Shown: positions 55,656 through 64,000 of the stretch, one piece after another
How the letters are laid out: every line of letters starts with the position of its first letter
How positions within the stretch are numbered: position 1 is the first letter of the stretch
Source of the DNA: Burkholderiales bacterium
GTDB lineage: Bacteria > Pseudomonadota > Gammaproteobacteria > Burkholderiales > Burkholderiaceae_C
DNA: 64,000 bases
Direction of reading: 5' to 3'
Assembly: GCA_016703325.1 (NCBI GenBank)
Contig: JADJCH010000014.1
Coordinates: 25,063 to 89,062 of the forward strand
Program-made: the position numbers and the translations under genes
Notes under the pieces: model-generated
Database searches by the model: none
What the model was told of the DNA's origin: nothing
What the model saw: only the letters and a program-made list of their open reading frames with translations

Positions 55656-56945
55656 ATGGCGAAAAGGTTGTCGTCAGCATCTCAGTTCAAACCCGAGGGA
55701 GAGCCTGAGTCAACTTCCCGGCTGGCGGGGGTGAGCGCCGCGGTGAGGGGGCATTGCCGGCGCGTTGCATGGGTGGGCCTGCTGGCGGTGTCGATCGGGC
55801 CTGCCGGGGCGCGACCCGATGCGGTCGAGGCAACGTCAGCAACTGCGGCGTCGGCCGCAGCGGTCGCAATCCCCGCAATCCCCGCAATCCCCGCGATCTC
55901 CGCAACTCCTGCAACTGCGGCTTCCCGGGCGGTGCAGCTGCCCTGGCGCTGGCAGCAGGTGCCCAGAGTGCAAGGGCGCGTGACGGCACGTGACTTGGGG
56001 CTGGTGATCAACCTCGACGATCCCTATTCGGTGGAGGTGGGTGAGCTCTATGCCCGCGAGCGGGGCATCCCTGCGCAGCGGGTGCTGCGGGTGCGTCTGC
56101 CGCGCCAGCCAAACCTGTCGGAGACCGAGCTGCGCCAGCTTCGGCAGGAAGTGGACCGGTTCTTTGATGACACGGTGCAGGCCCTGGCCCTGGCCTGGGT
56201 GGAGCCCTGGGCCGTGGGGTGCCAGTCGATCACCGCTGCGCTGTCGTTGGGGCTGGAGCCCGAGCTGTGCCGGGACACCTGCGCCCGGCTGGGTGTCTCC
56301 GCGTACTTCAATTCCGGCAGCAGCAGGCCGTTGCGCGATCACGGCATGCGCCCGAGCATGTTGCTGGCCGCCGGGGACACCGCCTCTGCCCGCCGACTGC
56401 TGGAGAGGGGGCGTGCGGCAGACGGCCAACTCGGTCGCCGTGGTGCCTTGCCCGTGCATGCCTACTACATGCTCACCGACGACCGCACCCGCAGCGTGCG
56501 CTGGCGCGATTTTCCGCCGCCTGGGATGCTGCGTCCGCTGGCGGTGCAGACCCATGTGCAGCCCGGCGCGCTGCCGGCGTCGGTCGATGAACCGATCCTG
56601 CTGCTGCACACCGGTGTGCCCCAGTTCAGCGGGGCAGAACAGCTGACCTGGGCGCCGGGAGCCCTGGCCGATCACCTCACGTCGTTTGGCGGACAGCTCA
56701 CTGGTCGGTCGGGTCAGACCTCTGCACTGGCCTGGATCGACGCTGGCGCCACCGCCAGTTACGGCACGGTGAGCGAGCCCTGCAACCACGTGCAGAAGTT
56801 TCCGCACCCACAGTTACTGTTGCTGCACTACCTGCAGGGGGCCTCGGCCATCGAGGCCTACTGGAAAAGCGTGCGTTGGCCGCAACAGGGGCTGTTCATC
56901 GGGGATCCCCTGGCGGCCCCCTTTGCCCGCCACGAAATTCCATGA
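55656..56945 (+). CDS. TIGR03790 family protein
   Basis: The 429-residue protein matches the uncharacterised TIGR03790 family: VINLDDPYSVEVGELYARERGIP (here about 110-132), then LPRQPNLSETELRQL, and the typical end region YGTVSEPCNHVQKFPHPQLL and FIGDPLAAPFA. An N-terminal hydrophobic segment (about 37-50) suggests export. Residues about 70-92 are encoded by a 9-base minisatellite giving repeats of IPA. The ATG at 55656 follows GAGAGG. Function unknown. Confidence 0.8.
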   Translation: MAKRLSSASQFKPEGEPESTSRLAGVSAAVRGHCRRVAWVGLLAVSIGPAGARPDAVEATSATAASAAAVAIPAIPAIPAISATPATAASRAVQLPWRWQQVPRVQGRVTARDLGLVINLDDPYSVEVGELYARERGIPAQRVLRVRLPRQPNLSETELRQLRQEVDRFFDDTVQALALAWVEPWAVGCQSITAALSLGLEPELCRDTCARLGVSAYFNSGSSRPLRDHGMRPSMLLAAGDTASARRLLERGRAADGQLGRRGALPVHAYYMLTDDRTRSVRWRDFPPPGMLRPLAVQTHVQPGALPASVDEPILLLHTGVPQFSGAEQLTWAPGALADHLTSFGGQLTGRSGQTSALAWIDAGATASYGTVSEPCNHVQKFPHPQLLLLHYLQGASAIEAYWKSVRWPQQGLFIGDPLAAPFARHEIP

Positions 56946-57013
56946 TGTGGAACGATCGGGGTGACGAATGTCCATCCGTGCGAAAAGATGACAGTTCCTT
57001 GAAAGGCGCAGGG

Positions 57014-57167
57014 TGCTAAATTCCCGCTCCTGACTCAGTTGGTCCTTCCCGTCCCTTCACTGGCAACAGTTGTCGCGGGTCGCAATCCGCCAAACGGTCA
57101 AGCCGTGTCGCGGAAGGTTGTTCAACCCATCGGAGCCCTGGATACCGGGGCGCAAGGTGAGCGAAAG
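57014..57167 (+). ncRNA. Structured sucA leader (sucA RNA-like), with promoter
   Basis: An extended -10 box TGCTAAATT (57014-57022) would start the transcript near 57028. From there, GCTCC (57026-57030) can pair with GGAGC (57132-57136), closing a domain with inner pairings such as CCTTCC with GGAAGG and the arms of GGCAACAGTTGTC. The enclosed RNA of about 110 bases ends about 30 bases before the sucA start. A conserved sucA RNA motif is known upstream of sucA in Burkholderiales; I assign this leader to it by position and structure, not by alignment. Confidence 0.5.
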
Positions 57168-60023
57168 ATGATGCAGCAATACAGGTCGAACTCGCACCTC
57201 TTCGGCGGCAATGCGCCGTATGTCGAAGAGATGTATGAGGCCTACCTCGACAATCCCGGCTCCGTGCCGGACAACTGGCGCGACTACTTCGACGCGCTGC
57301 AACACGTGCCCGCCGTCGATGGGACCGACAACCGTGATGTGGCGCACGCTCCGGTGATCGAGTCCTTCGCGCAGCGCGCCAAGGCCAACGCCTTCGCTTC
57401 CAAGGCCAGCGCGGCCGATCTGGCGGTGGCCCGCAAGCAGGTTCATGTCCAGTCGCTGATCGCGGCCTACCGCAACGTCGGTGCCCGCTGGGCCGACCTC
57501 GATCCCCTCAAGCGCACCGAGCGCCCCAAGATCCCCGAACTCGAGCCGGCGTTCTACGACCTGACCGAGTCCGACATGGACATCTCCTTCTCGGCGGCCA
57601 ACAGCTACTTCAGCAAGGCCGAGAACATGACCCTGCGGGAAATCCTGCAGGCACTGCGCGAGACCTACTGCCACACCATCGGTGCCGAGTTCATGCACAT
57701 CACCGACCAGACGCAGAAGCGCTGGTGGCAGCAGAAGCTCGAGAGCATCCGGTCCAAGCCCAGCTTCTCCCCCGAGAAGAAGAAGAGCATCCTGGAGCGC
57801 CTGACCGCGGCCGAAGGCCTGGAGCGTTTCCTCCACACCAAGTACGTCGGCCAGAAGCGCTTCTCGCTCGAAGGTGGCGAAAGTTTCATTGCTGCGATGG
57901 ACGAAGTCGTCCAGCGTGCCGGTGAGCAGGGCGTGCAGGAAATCGTCATCGGCATGGCCCACCGCGGCCGCCTGAACGTGCTGGTCAACACCCTGGGCAA
58001 GATGCCTGCGGACCTGTTCGCCGAGTTCGACCACACCGCGCCGGAAGACCTGCCCGCTGGTGACGTCAAGTACCACCAGGGCTTCAGCTCCGACATCGCC
58101 ACCGCCGGTGGCCCGGTGCACCTGTCGCTGGCCTTCAACCCTTCGCACCTGGAAATCGTCAACCCGGTGGTCGAAGGTTCGGTGCGTGCCCGCATGGATC
58201 GCCGTGGCGACACCAAGGGCCTGCAGGTGCTGCCGGTGCTGGTGCACGGCGACTCGGCCTTCGGCGGCCAGGGCGTGAACCAGGAAACCCTGATGCTGTC
58301 GGAGACCCGCGGGTACTCCACCGGCGGCACGGTGCACCTGATCATCAACAACCAGATCGGCTTCACCACCAGCGACCCGCGTGACCTGCGCTCCACGCTG
58401 TACTGCACCGACATCGTCAAGATGATCGAGTCGCCGGTGCTGCACGTGAACGGCGACGATCCGGAGGCTGTGGTGCTGGCCACCCAGCTGGCGCTGGAGT
58501 TCCGCCTGACCTTCCAGAAGGATGTCGTGGTGGACATCATCTGCTTCCGCAAGCTGGGCCACAACGAGCAGGACACGCCCGCGCTGACCCAGCCGCTGAT
58601 GTACAAGAAGATCAGCGCACACCCCGGCACCCGTCGGCTCTACGCCGATCGCCTGTCCGCTCAGGGCATGGGCGAGACGCTGGGTGACGACATGGTCAAG
58701 GCCTTCCGTGCCGCCATGGACGCCGGCCGCCACACCGTCGATCCGGTGCTGAGCAACTTCAAGAGCAAGTTTGCGGTCGACTGGCTGCCCTTCCTGGGCA
58801 AGAAGTGGACCGATTCGGCCGACACGGCCATTCCGCTGGCCGAATGGAAGCGCCTGGCCGAGCGCATGACCACGATCCCCGCCAGCGTCAATCCGCACCC
58901 GCTGGTCAAGAAGGTCTACGACGACCGCGCTGCCATGGGCCGCGGCGACGTGAACATCGACTGGGGCATGGGCGAACACATGGCCTTCGCCACGCTGGCG
59001 GCCGCCGGTTACCCGGTGCGCCTGTCCGGCGAGGACTGCGGTCGCGGCACCTTCACCCACCGCCATGCCGTCATCCATGACCAGAAGCGCGAGAAGTGGG
59101 ACGAAGGCACCTACATCCCGCTGCAGCACGTGGCCGACAACCAGGCGCAGTTCACCGTCATCGACTCCATCCTGTCCGAAGAAGCGGTGCTGGGCTTCGA
59201 ATACGGCTACGCCTCGGCCGAGCCGAACACGCTGACGATCTGGGAAGCCCAGTTCGGCGACTTCGCCAACGGCGCGCAGGTCGTCATCGACCAGTTCATC
59301 GCCTCCGGCGAGGTGAAGTGGGGCCGCGTCAACGGCCTGACGCTGATGCTGCCGCACGGCTACGAAGGCCAGGGCCCCGAGCACAGCTCGGCCCGCCTGG
59401 AGCGCTTCATGCAGCTGGCAGCCGACACCAACATGCAGATCGTGCAGCCGACCTCGGCCAGCCAGATTTTCCATGTGCTGCGCCGCCAGATGGTGCGCCC
59501 GCTGCGCAAGCCGCTGGTGATCTTCACGCCCAAGTCCCTGCTGCGCAACAAGGACGCCACCTCGCCGCTGACGGACTTCACCCGCGGCAGCTTCCACACC
59601 GTGATCGGCGAGCAGAACGAGGCCATCGACGCGCCCAAGGTCAAGCGCGTGATCGCCTGCTCGGGCAAGGTCTACTACGACCTGGTCAAGAAGCGCGAGG
59701 AGAAGAAGTCCAACGACGTGGCCGTGATCCGCGTCGAGCAGCTCTATCCCTTCCCGCACAAGGCCTTCGCTGCCGAGTTGAAGAAGTACCCCAACGCCAC
59801 CGAGATCGTCTGGTGCCAGGATGAGCCGCAGAACCAGGGCTCCTGGTTCTTCGTGCAGCACTACATCCACGAGAACATGACCGAAGGTCAGAAGCTCGGT
59901 TACGCCGGTCGCCCGGCCTCTGCCTCGCCGGCGGTGGGCTATGCGCACCTGCACCAGGAGCAGCAGAAGGCGCTGCTGGACCAGGCCTACGGCAAGCTCA
60001 AGGGTTTTGTCCTGAGCAAGTGA
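57168..60023 (+). CDS. sucA: 2-oxoglutarate dehydrogenase E1
   Basis: This is the ThDP-dependent E1 component of the TCA-cycle 2-oxoglutarate dehydrogenase. The 951 residues show the N-terminal E2-binding region (APYVEEMYEAYLDNPGSVP, about 15-33), the substrate/cofactor region GMAHRGRLNVLVNTLGK, AFNPSHLEIVNPVVEGSVRA, the ThDP/Mg region VLVHGDSAFGGQGVNQE with NNQIGFTTSDP, and the C-terminal transketolase half (GEDCGRGTFTHRHAV; LPHGYEGQGPEHSSARLERF). The start is ATG 57168 or 57171 after GAAAG; the upstream open frame is leader RNA. Confidence 0.96.
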   Translation: MMQQYRSNSHLFGGNAPYVEEMYEAYLDNPGSVPDNWRDYFDALQHVPAVDGTDNRDVAHAPVIESFAQRAKANAFASKASAADLAVARKQVHVQSLIAAYRNVGARWADLDPLKRTERPKIPELEPAFYDLTESDMDISFSAANSYFSKAENMTLREILQALRETYCHTIGAEFMHITDQTQKRWWQQKLESIRSKPSFSPEKKKSILERLTAAEGLERFLHTKYVGQKRFSLEGGESFIAAMDEVVQRAGEQGVQEIVIGMAHRGRLNVLVNTLGKMPADLFAEFDHTAPEDLPAGDVKYHQGFSSDIATAGGPVHLSLAFNPSHLEIVNPVVEGSVRARMDRRGDTKGLQVLPVLVHGDSAFGGQGVNQETLMLSETRGYSTGGTVHLIINNQIGFTTSDPRDLRSTLYCTDIVKMIESPVLHVNGDDPEAVVLATQLALEFRLTFQKDVVVDIICFRKLGHNEQDTPALTQPLMYKKISAHPGTRRLYADRLSAQGMGETLGDDMVKAFRAAMDAGRHTVDPVLSNFKSKFAVDWLPFLGKKWTDSADTAIPLAEWKRLAERMTTIPASVNPHPLVKKVYDDRAAMGRGDVNIDWGMGEHMAFATLAAAGYPVRLSGEDCGRGTFTHRHAVIHDQKREKWDEGTYIPLQHVADNQAQFTVIDSILSEEAVLGFEYGYASAEPNTLTIWEAQFGDFANGAQVVIDQFIASGEVKWGRVNGLTLMLPHGYEGQGPEHSSARLERFMQLAADTNMQIVQPTSASQIFHVLRRQMVRPLRKPLVIFTPKSLLRNKDATSPLTDFTRGSFHTVIGEQNEAIDAPKVKRVIACSGKVYYDLVKKREEKKSNDVAVIRVEQLYPFPHKAFAAELKKYPNATEIVWCQDEPQNQGSWFFVQHYIHENMTEGQKLGYAGRPASASPAVGYAHLHQEQQKALLDQAYGKLKGFVLSK

Positions 60024-60159
60024 TGTGCCCAGGCCGGGCCGGCGCTCGCTGCGCGCCGTCGGCCCGGCATCCGTGCGGCCGTCCGGGACCAACCCCGCGG
60101 GCGGCCGCTATGCGCGGCGCGTCGCTCAACCGACGCACAGAACAGACAAGAGAAGCAAC
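60024..60159 (+). other. sucA-sucB spacer with GC-rich inverted repeats
   Basis: The 136-base spacer holds GC-rich arms GCCGGGCC and GGCCCGGC (about 60033-60071) that can form a stable hairpin, without a T-run. It may set the ratio of E1 to E2 messages or stabilise the transcript. Confidence 0.4.
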
Positions 60160-61419
60160 ATGGCTATCGTAGAAGTCAAAGTCCCCCAGCTGTCCGAATC
60201 GGTCGCCGAAGCGACCCTGCTGCAGTGGAAGAAGAAGCCCGGCGAAGCCGTGGCGATCGATGAGATCCTCATCGAGATCGAGACCGACAAGGTCGTCCTC
60301 GAGGTCCCCGCGCCGGCTGCCGGCGTGATGGCGGCCCATGTGGTGGCCGATGGCGGCACCGTGGTCAGCGACCAGGTGATCGCCCAGATCGACACCGAAG
60401 GCCAGGCCGGCGCTGCTGCTCCGGCGGCGGCCCCCGCAGCAGCTGCCGCTCCTGCCGCTGCCTCCGCCCCGGCCGCCACCGGCGGCTCCAAGGGCGATGT
60501 GGCCATGCCCGCTGCTGCCAAGATCCTGGCCGAGAAGGGCCTGCAGGCCAGCGATGTGGCCGGCTCCGGCAAGGACGGCCGCGTCACCAAGGGCGATGCC
60601 CTGGCCGCGGGTGCCAAGCCCGCCGCCGCCGTGGCCGCGCCGGTCGCTGCCCCGGTGAACGCCGCGGTCGCCAAGCCGCTGCCTGCCGTGGCGGCTCCGA
60701 CCGTGCCGAAGCTGAGCGACCGCCCCGAGCAGCGCGTGCCGATGTCGCGCCTGCGCGCCCGCATCGCCGAGCGCCTGGTGCAGTCGCAGTCCACCAACGC
60801 CATCCTGACCACCTTCAACGAGGTGAACATGGCCCCGGTGATGGACATGCGCAAGCGCTTCCAGGACAAATTCGAGAAGGAGCACGGCGTCAAGATCGGC
60901 TTCATGAGCTTCTTCGTCAAGGCGGCGGTGCACGCCCTGAAGAAGTTCCCGATCCTCAACGCCTCGGTGGACGGCAACGACATCGTCTACCACGGCTTCT
61001 TCGACATCGGCATCGCGGTGGGCTCGCCGCGCGGCCTGGTGGTGCCCATCCTGCGCAACGCCGACCAGATGTCCTTTGCCGACATCGAGAAGAAGATCGC
61101 CGAATTCGGCCAGAAGGCCAAGGACGGCAAACTGGGCCTGGAAGACCTGTCCGGCGGCACCTTCTCCATCTCCAACGGCGGCACCTTCGGTTCGATGCTC
61201 TCGACCCCGATCATCAACCCGCCGCAGTCCGCCATCCTGGGTGTGCACGCCACCAAGGACCGCGCCATGGTCGAGAACGGCCAGGTCGTGGTGCGCCCGA
61301 TCAACTACCTCGCGATGTCCTACGACCACCGCATCATCGACGGCCGCGAAGCCGTGCTGGGCCTGGTCGCCATGAAGGAAGCGCTGGAAGATCCGGCTCG
61401 ACTGCTGTTCAACATCTGA
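60160..61419 (+). CDS. sucB: Dihydrolipoyl succinyltransferase (E2)
   Basis: This core enzyme carries succinyl groups on a lipoyl arm to CoA. The 419 residues hold a lipoyl domain with the modified Lys in EIETDKVVLEV (about 42), an Ala/Pro-rich linker, the E1/E3-binding domain (PAAAKILAEKGLQASDVAGS, about 110-130), a second linker and the catalytic domain with the active site MSYDHRIIDGREAV (about 390). ATG 60160 follows AGAGAAGC. Confidence 0.96.
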   Translation: MAIVEVKVPQLSESVAEATLLQWKKKPGEAVAIDEILIEIETDKVVLEVPAPAAGVMAAHVVADGGTVVSDQVIAQIDTEGQAGAAAPAAAPAAAAAPAAASAPAATGGSKGDVAMPAAAKILAEKGLQASDVAGSGKDGRVTKGDALAAGAKPAAAVAAPVAAPVNAAVAKPLPAVAAPTVPKLSDRPEQRVPMSRLRARIAERLVQSQSTNAILTTFNEVNMAPVMDMRKRFQDKFEKEHGVKIGFMSFFVKAAVHALKKFPILNASVDGNDIVYHGFFDIGIAVGSPRGLVVPILRNADQMSFADIEKKIAEFGQKAKDGKLGLEDLSGGTFSISNGGTFGSMLSTPIINPPQSAILGVHATKDRAMVENGQVVVRPINYLAMSYDHRIIDGREAVLGLVAMKEALEDPARLLFNI

Positions 61420-61465
61420 TCCCGGGCCTGAGCCCGGTCCTCAGATCGCACTGACTAGCGCACTC

Positions 61466-61491
61466 GAAACGCCCCCGGCCGGGGGCGTTTC
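61466..61491 (+). terminator. Palindrome between sucB and lpdA
   Basis: A perfect 26-base palindrome, GAAACGCCCCCGG and its complement, ends in GTTTC. It lies 22 bases before the lpdA start and would act as a partial terminator or processing hairpin inside the operon. Confidence 0.6.
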
Positions 61492-61512
61492 TCCAAGATC
61501 CCAGGAAACACC

Positions 61513-62940
61513 ATGTCCAAGCAATTCGACGTCGTCGTCATCGGCGGCGGCCCCGGTGGCTACATCGGCGCGATCCGCGCCGCGCAACTCGGCTTCAACG
61601 TCGCCTGCATCGACGAGTGGCAGAACGACAAGGGTGGCCCCGCGCCCGGCGGCACCTGCACCAACGTCGGCTGTATTCCCTCCAAGGCGCTGCTGCAGTC
61701 GGCCGAGCACTACGAACACGCCGCCAAGCACTTCGGCGAGCACGGCATCTCGCTGGACAACCTGCAGATGGACGTCGCGAAGATGATTGCCCGCAAGGCG
61801 GGCGTCGTGAAGCAGAACAACGACGGCATCCTCTACCTGTTCAAGAAGAACAAGGTCAGCTTCTTCCACGGCCGCGGCAGCTTCGCCAAGGCGGTGGAGG
61901 GTGGCTACGAGATCACCGTCGCCGGTGCGGCCAATGAGACGCTCGTGGCCAAGCAGGTCATCATCGCCACCGGCTCCAACGCCCGTGCGCTGCCGGGTGT
62001 GGCCTTCGACGAAGAAAAGGTGCTGTCCAACGATGGCGCGCTGCGCATCGGTGCCGTGCCCGCCAAGCTGGGCGTGATCGGCTCCGGCGTGATCGGCCTG
62101 GAAATGGGCTCGGTGTGGCGCCGCCTGGGTGCGGAAGTCACCGTGCTCGAGGCCATGCCCGCCTTCCTGATGGCCGCCGACGAAGGCGTGGCCAAGGAAG
62201 CCCTGAAGGTCTTCACCAAGCAGGGCCTGAAGTTCGAGTTCGGCGTCAAGATCGCCGGCGTGGACGCCAGTGGCGACGGCGTGGTGGTGAGCTACACCGA
62301 CGCCAAGGGCGGCGAGCAGAAGCTGGCCGTGGACAAGCTGATCGTCTCGATCGGCCGCACCGCCAACACCATCGGCCTGAACCCCGAAGCCGTCGGCCTG
62401 AAGCTCGACGAGCGCGGCGCCATCGTCGTCGACGATGAGTGCAAGACCAACCTGCCCGGCGTCTGGGCGGTGGGTGACGTGGTGCGCGGCCCGATGCTGG
62501 CGCACAAGGCCGAGGAAGAAGGCGTGGCGGTGGCCGAGCGCATCGCCGGCCAGCACGGCCACGTGGACCTGGCCCTGGTGCCCTACGTGATCTACACCTC
62601 GCCCGAGATCGCCTGGGTCGGCCGCACCGAGCAGCAGCTCAAGGCCGACGGCGTGGCCTACAAGGCCGGCCAGTTCCCCTTCCTGGCCAACGGCCGCGCG
62701 CGGGCGCTGGGTGACACCACCGGCTTCGTCAAGTTCCTGGCCGACGCCACCACCGACGAGATCCTGGGCGTGCACATCATCGGCCCGTCCGCCAGCGAGC
62801 TGGTGGCCGAAGCCTGCGTGGCCATGGCCTTCAAGGCAAGTGCCGAGGACATCGCCCGCATCTGCCACGCGCACCCTTCCCTGAGCGAAAGCACCAAGGA
62901 GGCCGCGCTGGCTGTGGACAAGCGCACATTGAATTTCTGA
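61513..62940 (+). CDS. lpdA: Dihydrolipoyl dehydrogenase (E3)
   Basis: E3 re-oxidises the lipoyl arm of the 2-oxoglutarate dehydrogenase with FAD and NAD+. The 475 residues have the FAD motif VVIGGGPGGYIGAIRAAQLG (about 7), the redox disulfide GGTCTNVGCIPSKALL (about 46), the NAD motif GVIGSGVIGLEMGSVWRRLG and the C-terminal catalytic His-Glu in CHAHPSLSEST. It lacks a lipoyl domain. It is the third gene of the odh operon. Confidence 0.96.
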   Translation: MSKQFDVVVIGGGPGGYIGAIRAAQLGFNVACIDEWQNDKGGPAPGGTCTNVGCIPSKALLQSAEHYEHAAKHFGEHGISLDNLQMDVAKMIARKAGVVKQNNDGILYLFKKNKVSFFHGRGSFAKAVEGGYEITVAGAANETLVAKQVIIATGSNARALPGVAFDEEKVLSNDGALRIGAVPAKLGVIGSGVIGLEMGSVWRRLGAEVTVLEAMPAFLMAADEGVAKEALKVFTKQGLKFEFGVKIAGVDASGDGVVVSYTDAKGGEQKLAVDKLIVSIGRTANTIGLNPEAVGLKLDERGAIVVDDECKTNLPGVWAVGDVVRGPMLAHKAEEEGVAVAERIAGQHGHVDLALVPYVIYTSPEIAWVGRTEQQLKADGVAYKAGQFPFLANGRARALGDTTGFVKFLADATTDEILGVHIIGPSASELVAEACVAMAFKASAEDIARICHAHPSLSESTKEAALAVDKRTLNF

Positions 62941-62970
62941 TCGTCGGCGTCGACGCTCAGGAACTTCCCC

Positions 62971-62999
62971 AGGGGCGGCGCGAGTCGCCCCTTTTGTTT
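62971..62999 (+). terminator. Intrinsic terminator after lpdA
   Basis: AGGGGCG and CGCCCCT form a 7-bp stem with an 8-base loop, followed by TTTTGTTT, ending the odh transcript. Confidence 0.85.
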
Positions 63000-63037
63000 C
63001 GTATCCTTCGGCAGCGCACTGCCCCAAGAATCCGGCC

Positions 63038-64000
63038 ATGCCCTCCGTCACTGAGCTCTACCACCAGATCCTGGCCGAAAGGGGCTTCACCGCCGACCCG
63101 GCGCAGCTGCGCGCCGTCGCCATGCTGCAGCGCTGCCAGGACGAATGGGCCGCCTACAAGGCGCGCCGCGGCAACGCACTGACCAAGGCGCTGATGCGCC
63201 CGCCGATCCCGCGGGGTGTCTACATGTTCGGCGGGGTGGGGCGAGGCAAGAGCTTCCTGATGGACTGCTTCTTCCAGGCCGTGCCGCTGCAGCGCAAGAC
63301 CCGCCTGCACTTCCACGAGTTCATGCGCGAGGTGCACCGGGAACTGCAGGAGCTCAAGGGCGTGGTCAACCCGCTGGATGAACTCGGCAAGCGCATCGCC
63401 CGTCGCTACCGCCTCATCTGCTTCGACGAGTTCCACGTGGCGGACGTGACGGACGCGATGATCCTGCACCGATTGCTGGACTCGCTGTTCGCCAACCGCG
63501 TCTCGATCGTCACGACGTCCAACTTCCATCCGGACGGGCTGTACCCCAACGGCCTGCACCGCGACCGCATCCTGCCGGCCATCGAGCTGCTCAAGGCCAA
63601 GCTGGAGGTCGCCAACGTCGACAACGGCACCGACTACCGCCGCCGCACCCTGGAACAGGTCGAGCTCTACCACTGCCCCCTGGGCGCGCAGGCCGACGCC
63701 GCGATGCAGCGCGCCTTCGAGGAGCTGGCCCCGGTGCAGGACGAAGAGCCGCTGATGCGCATCGAGCACCGCGAGATCCGTGCCCGCCGCAAGGCCGGCA
63801 GCGTGGTCTGGTTCGACTTCAAGGAGATCTGCGGCGGTCCGCGCTCACAGAACGACTACCTCGAAATCGCCACCCAGTTCGAGACCGTGCTGCTGTCCAA
63901 CGTTCCGCAGATGCCTCCCAAGCTGGCTTCCGAGGCGCGCCGCTTTACCTGGCTGGTGGACGTGTTCTACGACCGTCGCGTCAAACTCATCGTCTCCGCC
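63038..64000 (+). CDS. zapE: Cell division ATPase ZapE (AFG1-like), cut by window edge
   Basis: ZapE/AFG1 is a AAA-type ATPase; in E. coli it affects the Z ring under stress. The 321 codons present show Walker A YMFGGVGRGKSFLMD (about 62), HFHEFMREVH (about 88), Walker B LICFDEFHVADVTDAMIL (about 126) and sensor motif TTSNFHPDGLYPNGLHRDRI. The family is about 365 residues, so roughly 45 residues lie beyond base 64000. The ATG at 63038 starts MPSVTELYHQILAERGF. Its position after lpdA is common in Burkholderiales. Confidence 0.93.
   Translation, partial: MPSVTELYHQILAERGFTADPAQLRAVAMLQRCQDEWAAYKARRGNALTKALMRPPIPRGVYMFGGVGRGKSFLMDCFFQAVPLQRKTRLHFHEFMREVHRELQELKGVVNPLDELGKRIARRYRLICFDEFHVADVTDAMILHRLLDSLFANRVSIVTTSNFHPDGLYPNGLHRDRILPAIELLKAKLEVANVDNGTDYRRRTLEQVELYHCPLGAQADAAMQRAFEELAPVQDEEPLMRIEHREIRARRKAGSVVWFDFKEICGGPRSQNDYLEIATQFETVLLSNVPQMPPKLASEARRFTWLVDVFYDRRVKLIVSA

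Noticed and set aside
57057..60092. Open frame of about 1000 codons on the minus strand opposite sucA
   Set aside because: It mirrors the codon structure of sucA in a GC-rich genome, has His/Val/Leu/Gln-biased composition and no recognisable domain.

Overview
The window reads as a stretch of chromosome from a high-GC betaproteobacterium, most likely order Burkholderiales. The evidence is gene order and family content: ilvI-ilvH-ilvC-pssA-leuA, odhA(sucA)-odhB(sucB)-lpdA-zapE, a sigma factor/DUF3619/DUF3106/RDD run, argH divergent from an AlgZ/AlgR-type pair, and an imuA-imuB-dnaE2 cassette behind a perfect LexA box. I cannot fix the genus from sequence alone. I see no prophage, insertion sequence, integrated plasmid or CRISPR array.

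Layout. 1-6.2 kb: the end of xerD, a frameshifted esterase, an Uma2 remnant, hslO, a gamma-carbonic anhydrase, a DUF455 ferritin-like protein and a PnuC/NadR-like NAD-precursor salvage pair. 6.2-11.2 kb: a chemoreceptor and a MacAB-like tripartite ABC exporter. 11.3-15.1 kb: argH and, divergently, an AlgZ/AlgR-like LytTR two-component system. 15.5-18.7 kb: two tandem paralogous lipoproteins with a predicted beta-propeller. 18.9-26.4 kb: tRNA-Ala(CGC), an orphan RnfB, a thioesterase, a GDT1-type transporter, a MoxR-DUF58-TgpA transglutaminase operon and an HDAC-like hydrolase. 26.5-34.1 kb: a type IV pilus operon on the minus strand (pilE, fimT, pilV, pilW, pilX, pilY1 and a TonB-like gene). 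34.2-40.5 kb: the SOS mutagenesis cassette. 40.6-47.0 kb: an EF-hand protein, ettA, a PII protein, a LOG-family protein, dgkA, an RDD protein and a sigma-factor operon. 47.3-53.6 kb: branched-chain amino acid synthesis plus pssA. 53.8-57 kb: a PBP7-type endopeptidase, an IclR regulator and a TIGR03790 protein. 57.2-64 kb: the 2-oxoglutarate dehydrogenase genes and the start of zapE.

The most interesting signals lie in control regions. leuA is preceded by a short Leu-rich leader peptide that seems to start at the transcript's 5' end, followed by an intrinsic terminator, which together look like an attenuator. sucA has a structured leader of about 140 nt that fits the Burkholderiales sucA RNA class. 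The pilE promoter has a 15-bp direct repeat with 21-bp period just upstream of its -35 box; the repeat resembles the AlgR site of Pseudomonas, and an AlgZ/AlgR-like pair lies in the same window. Three coding sequences carry repeat DNA: dnaE2 (a palindromic PPLSKGG-type repeat), imuA (CTGTGG-type repeats) and the TIGR03790 gene (a 9-bp minisatellite). All functions are inferred from recognised motifs; no database search was run.
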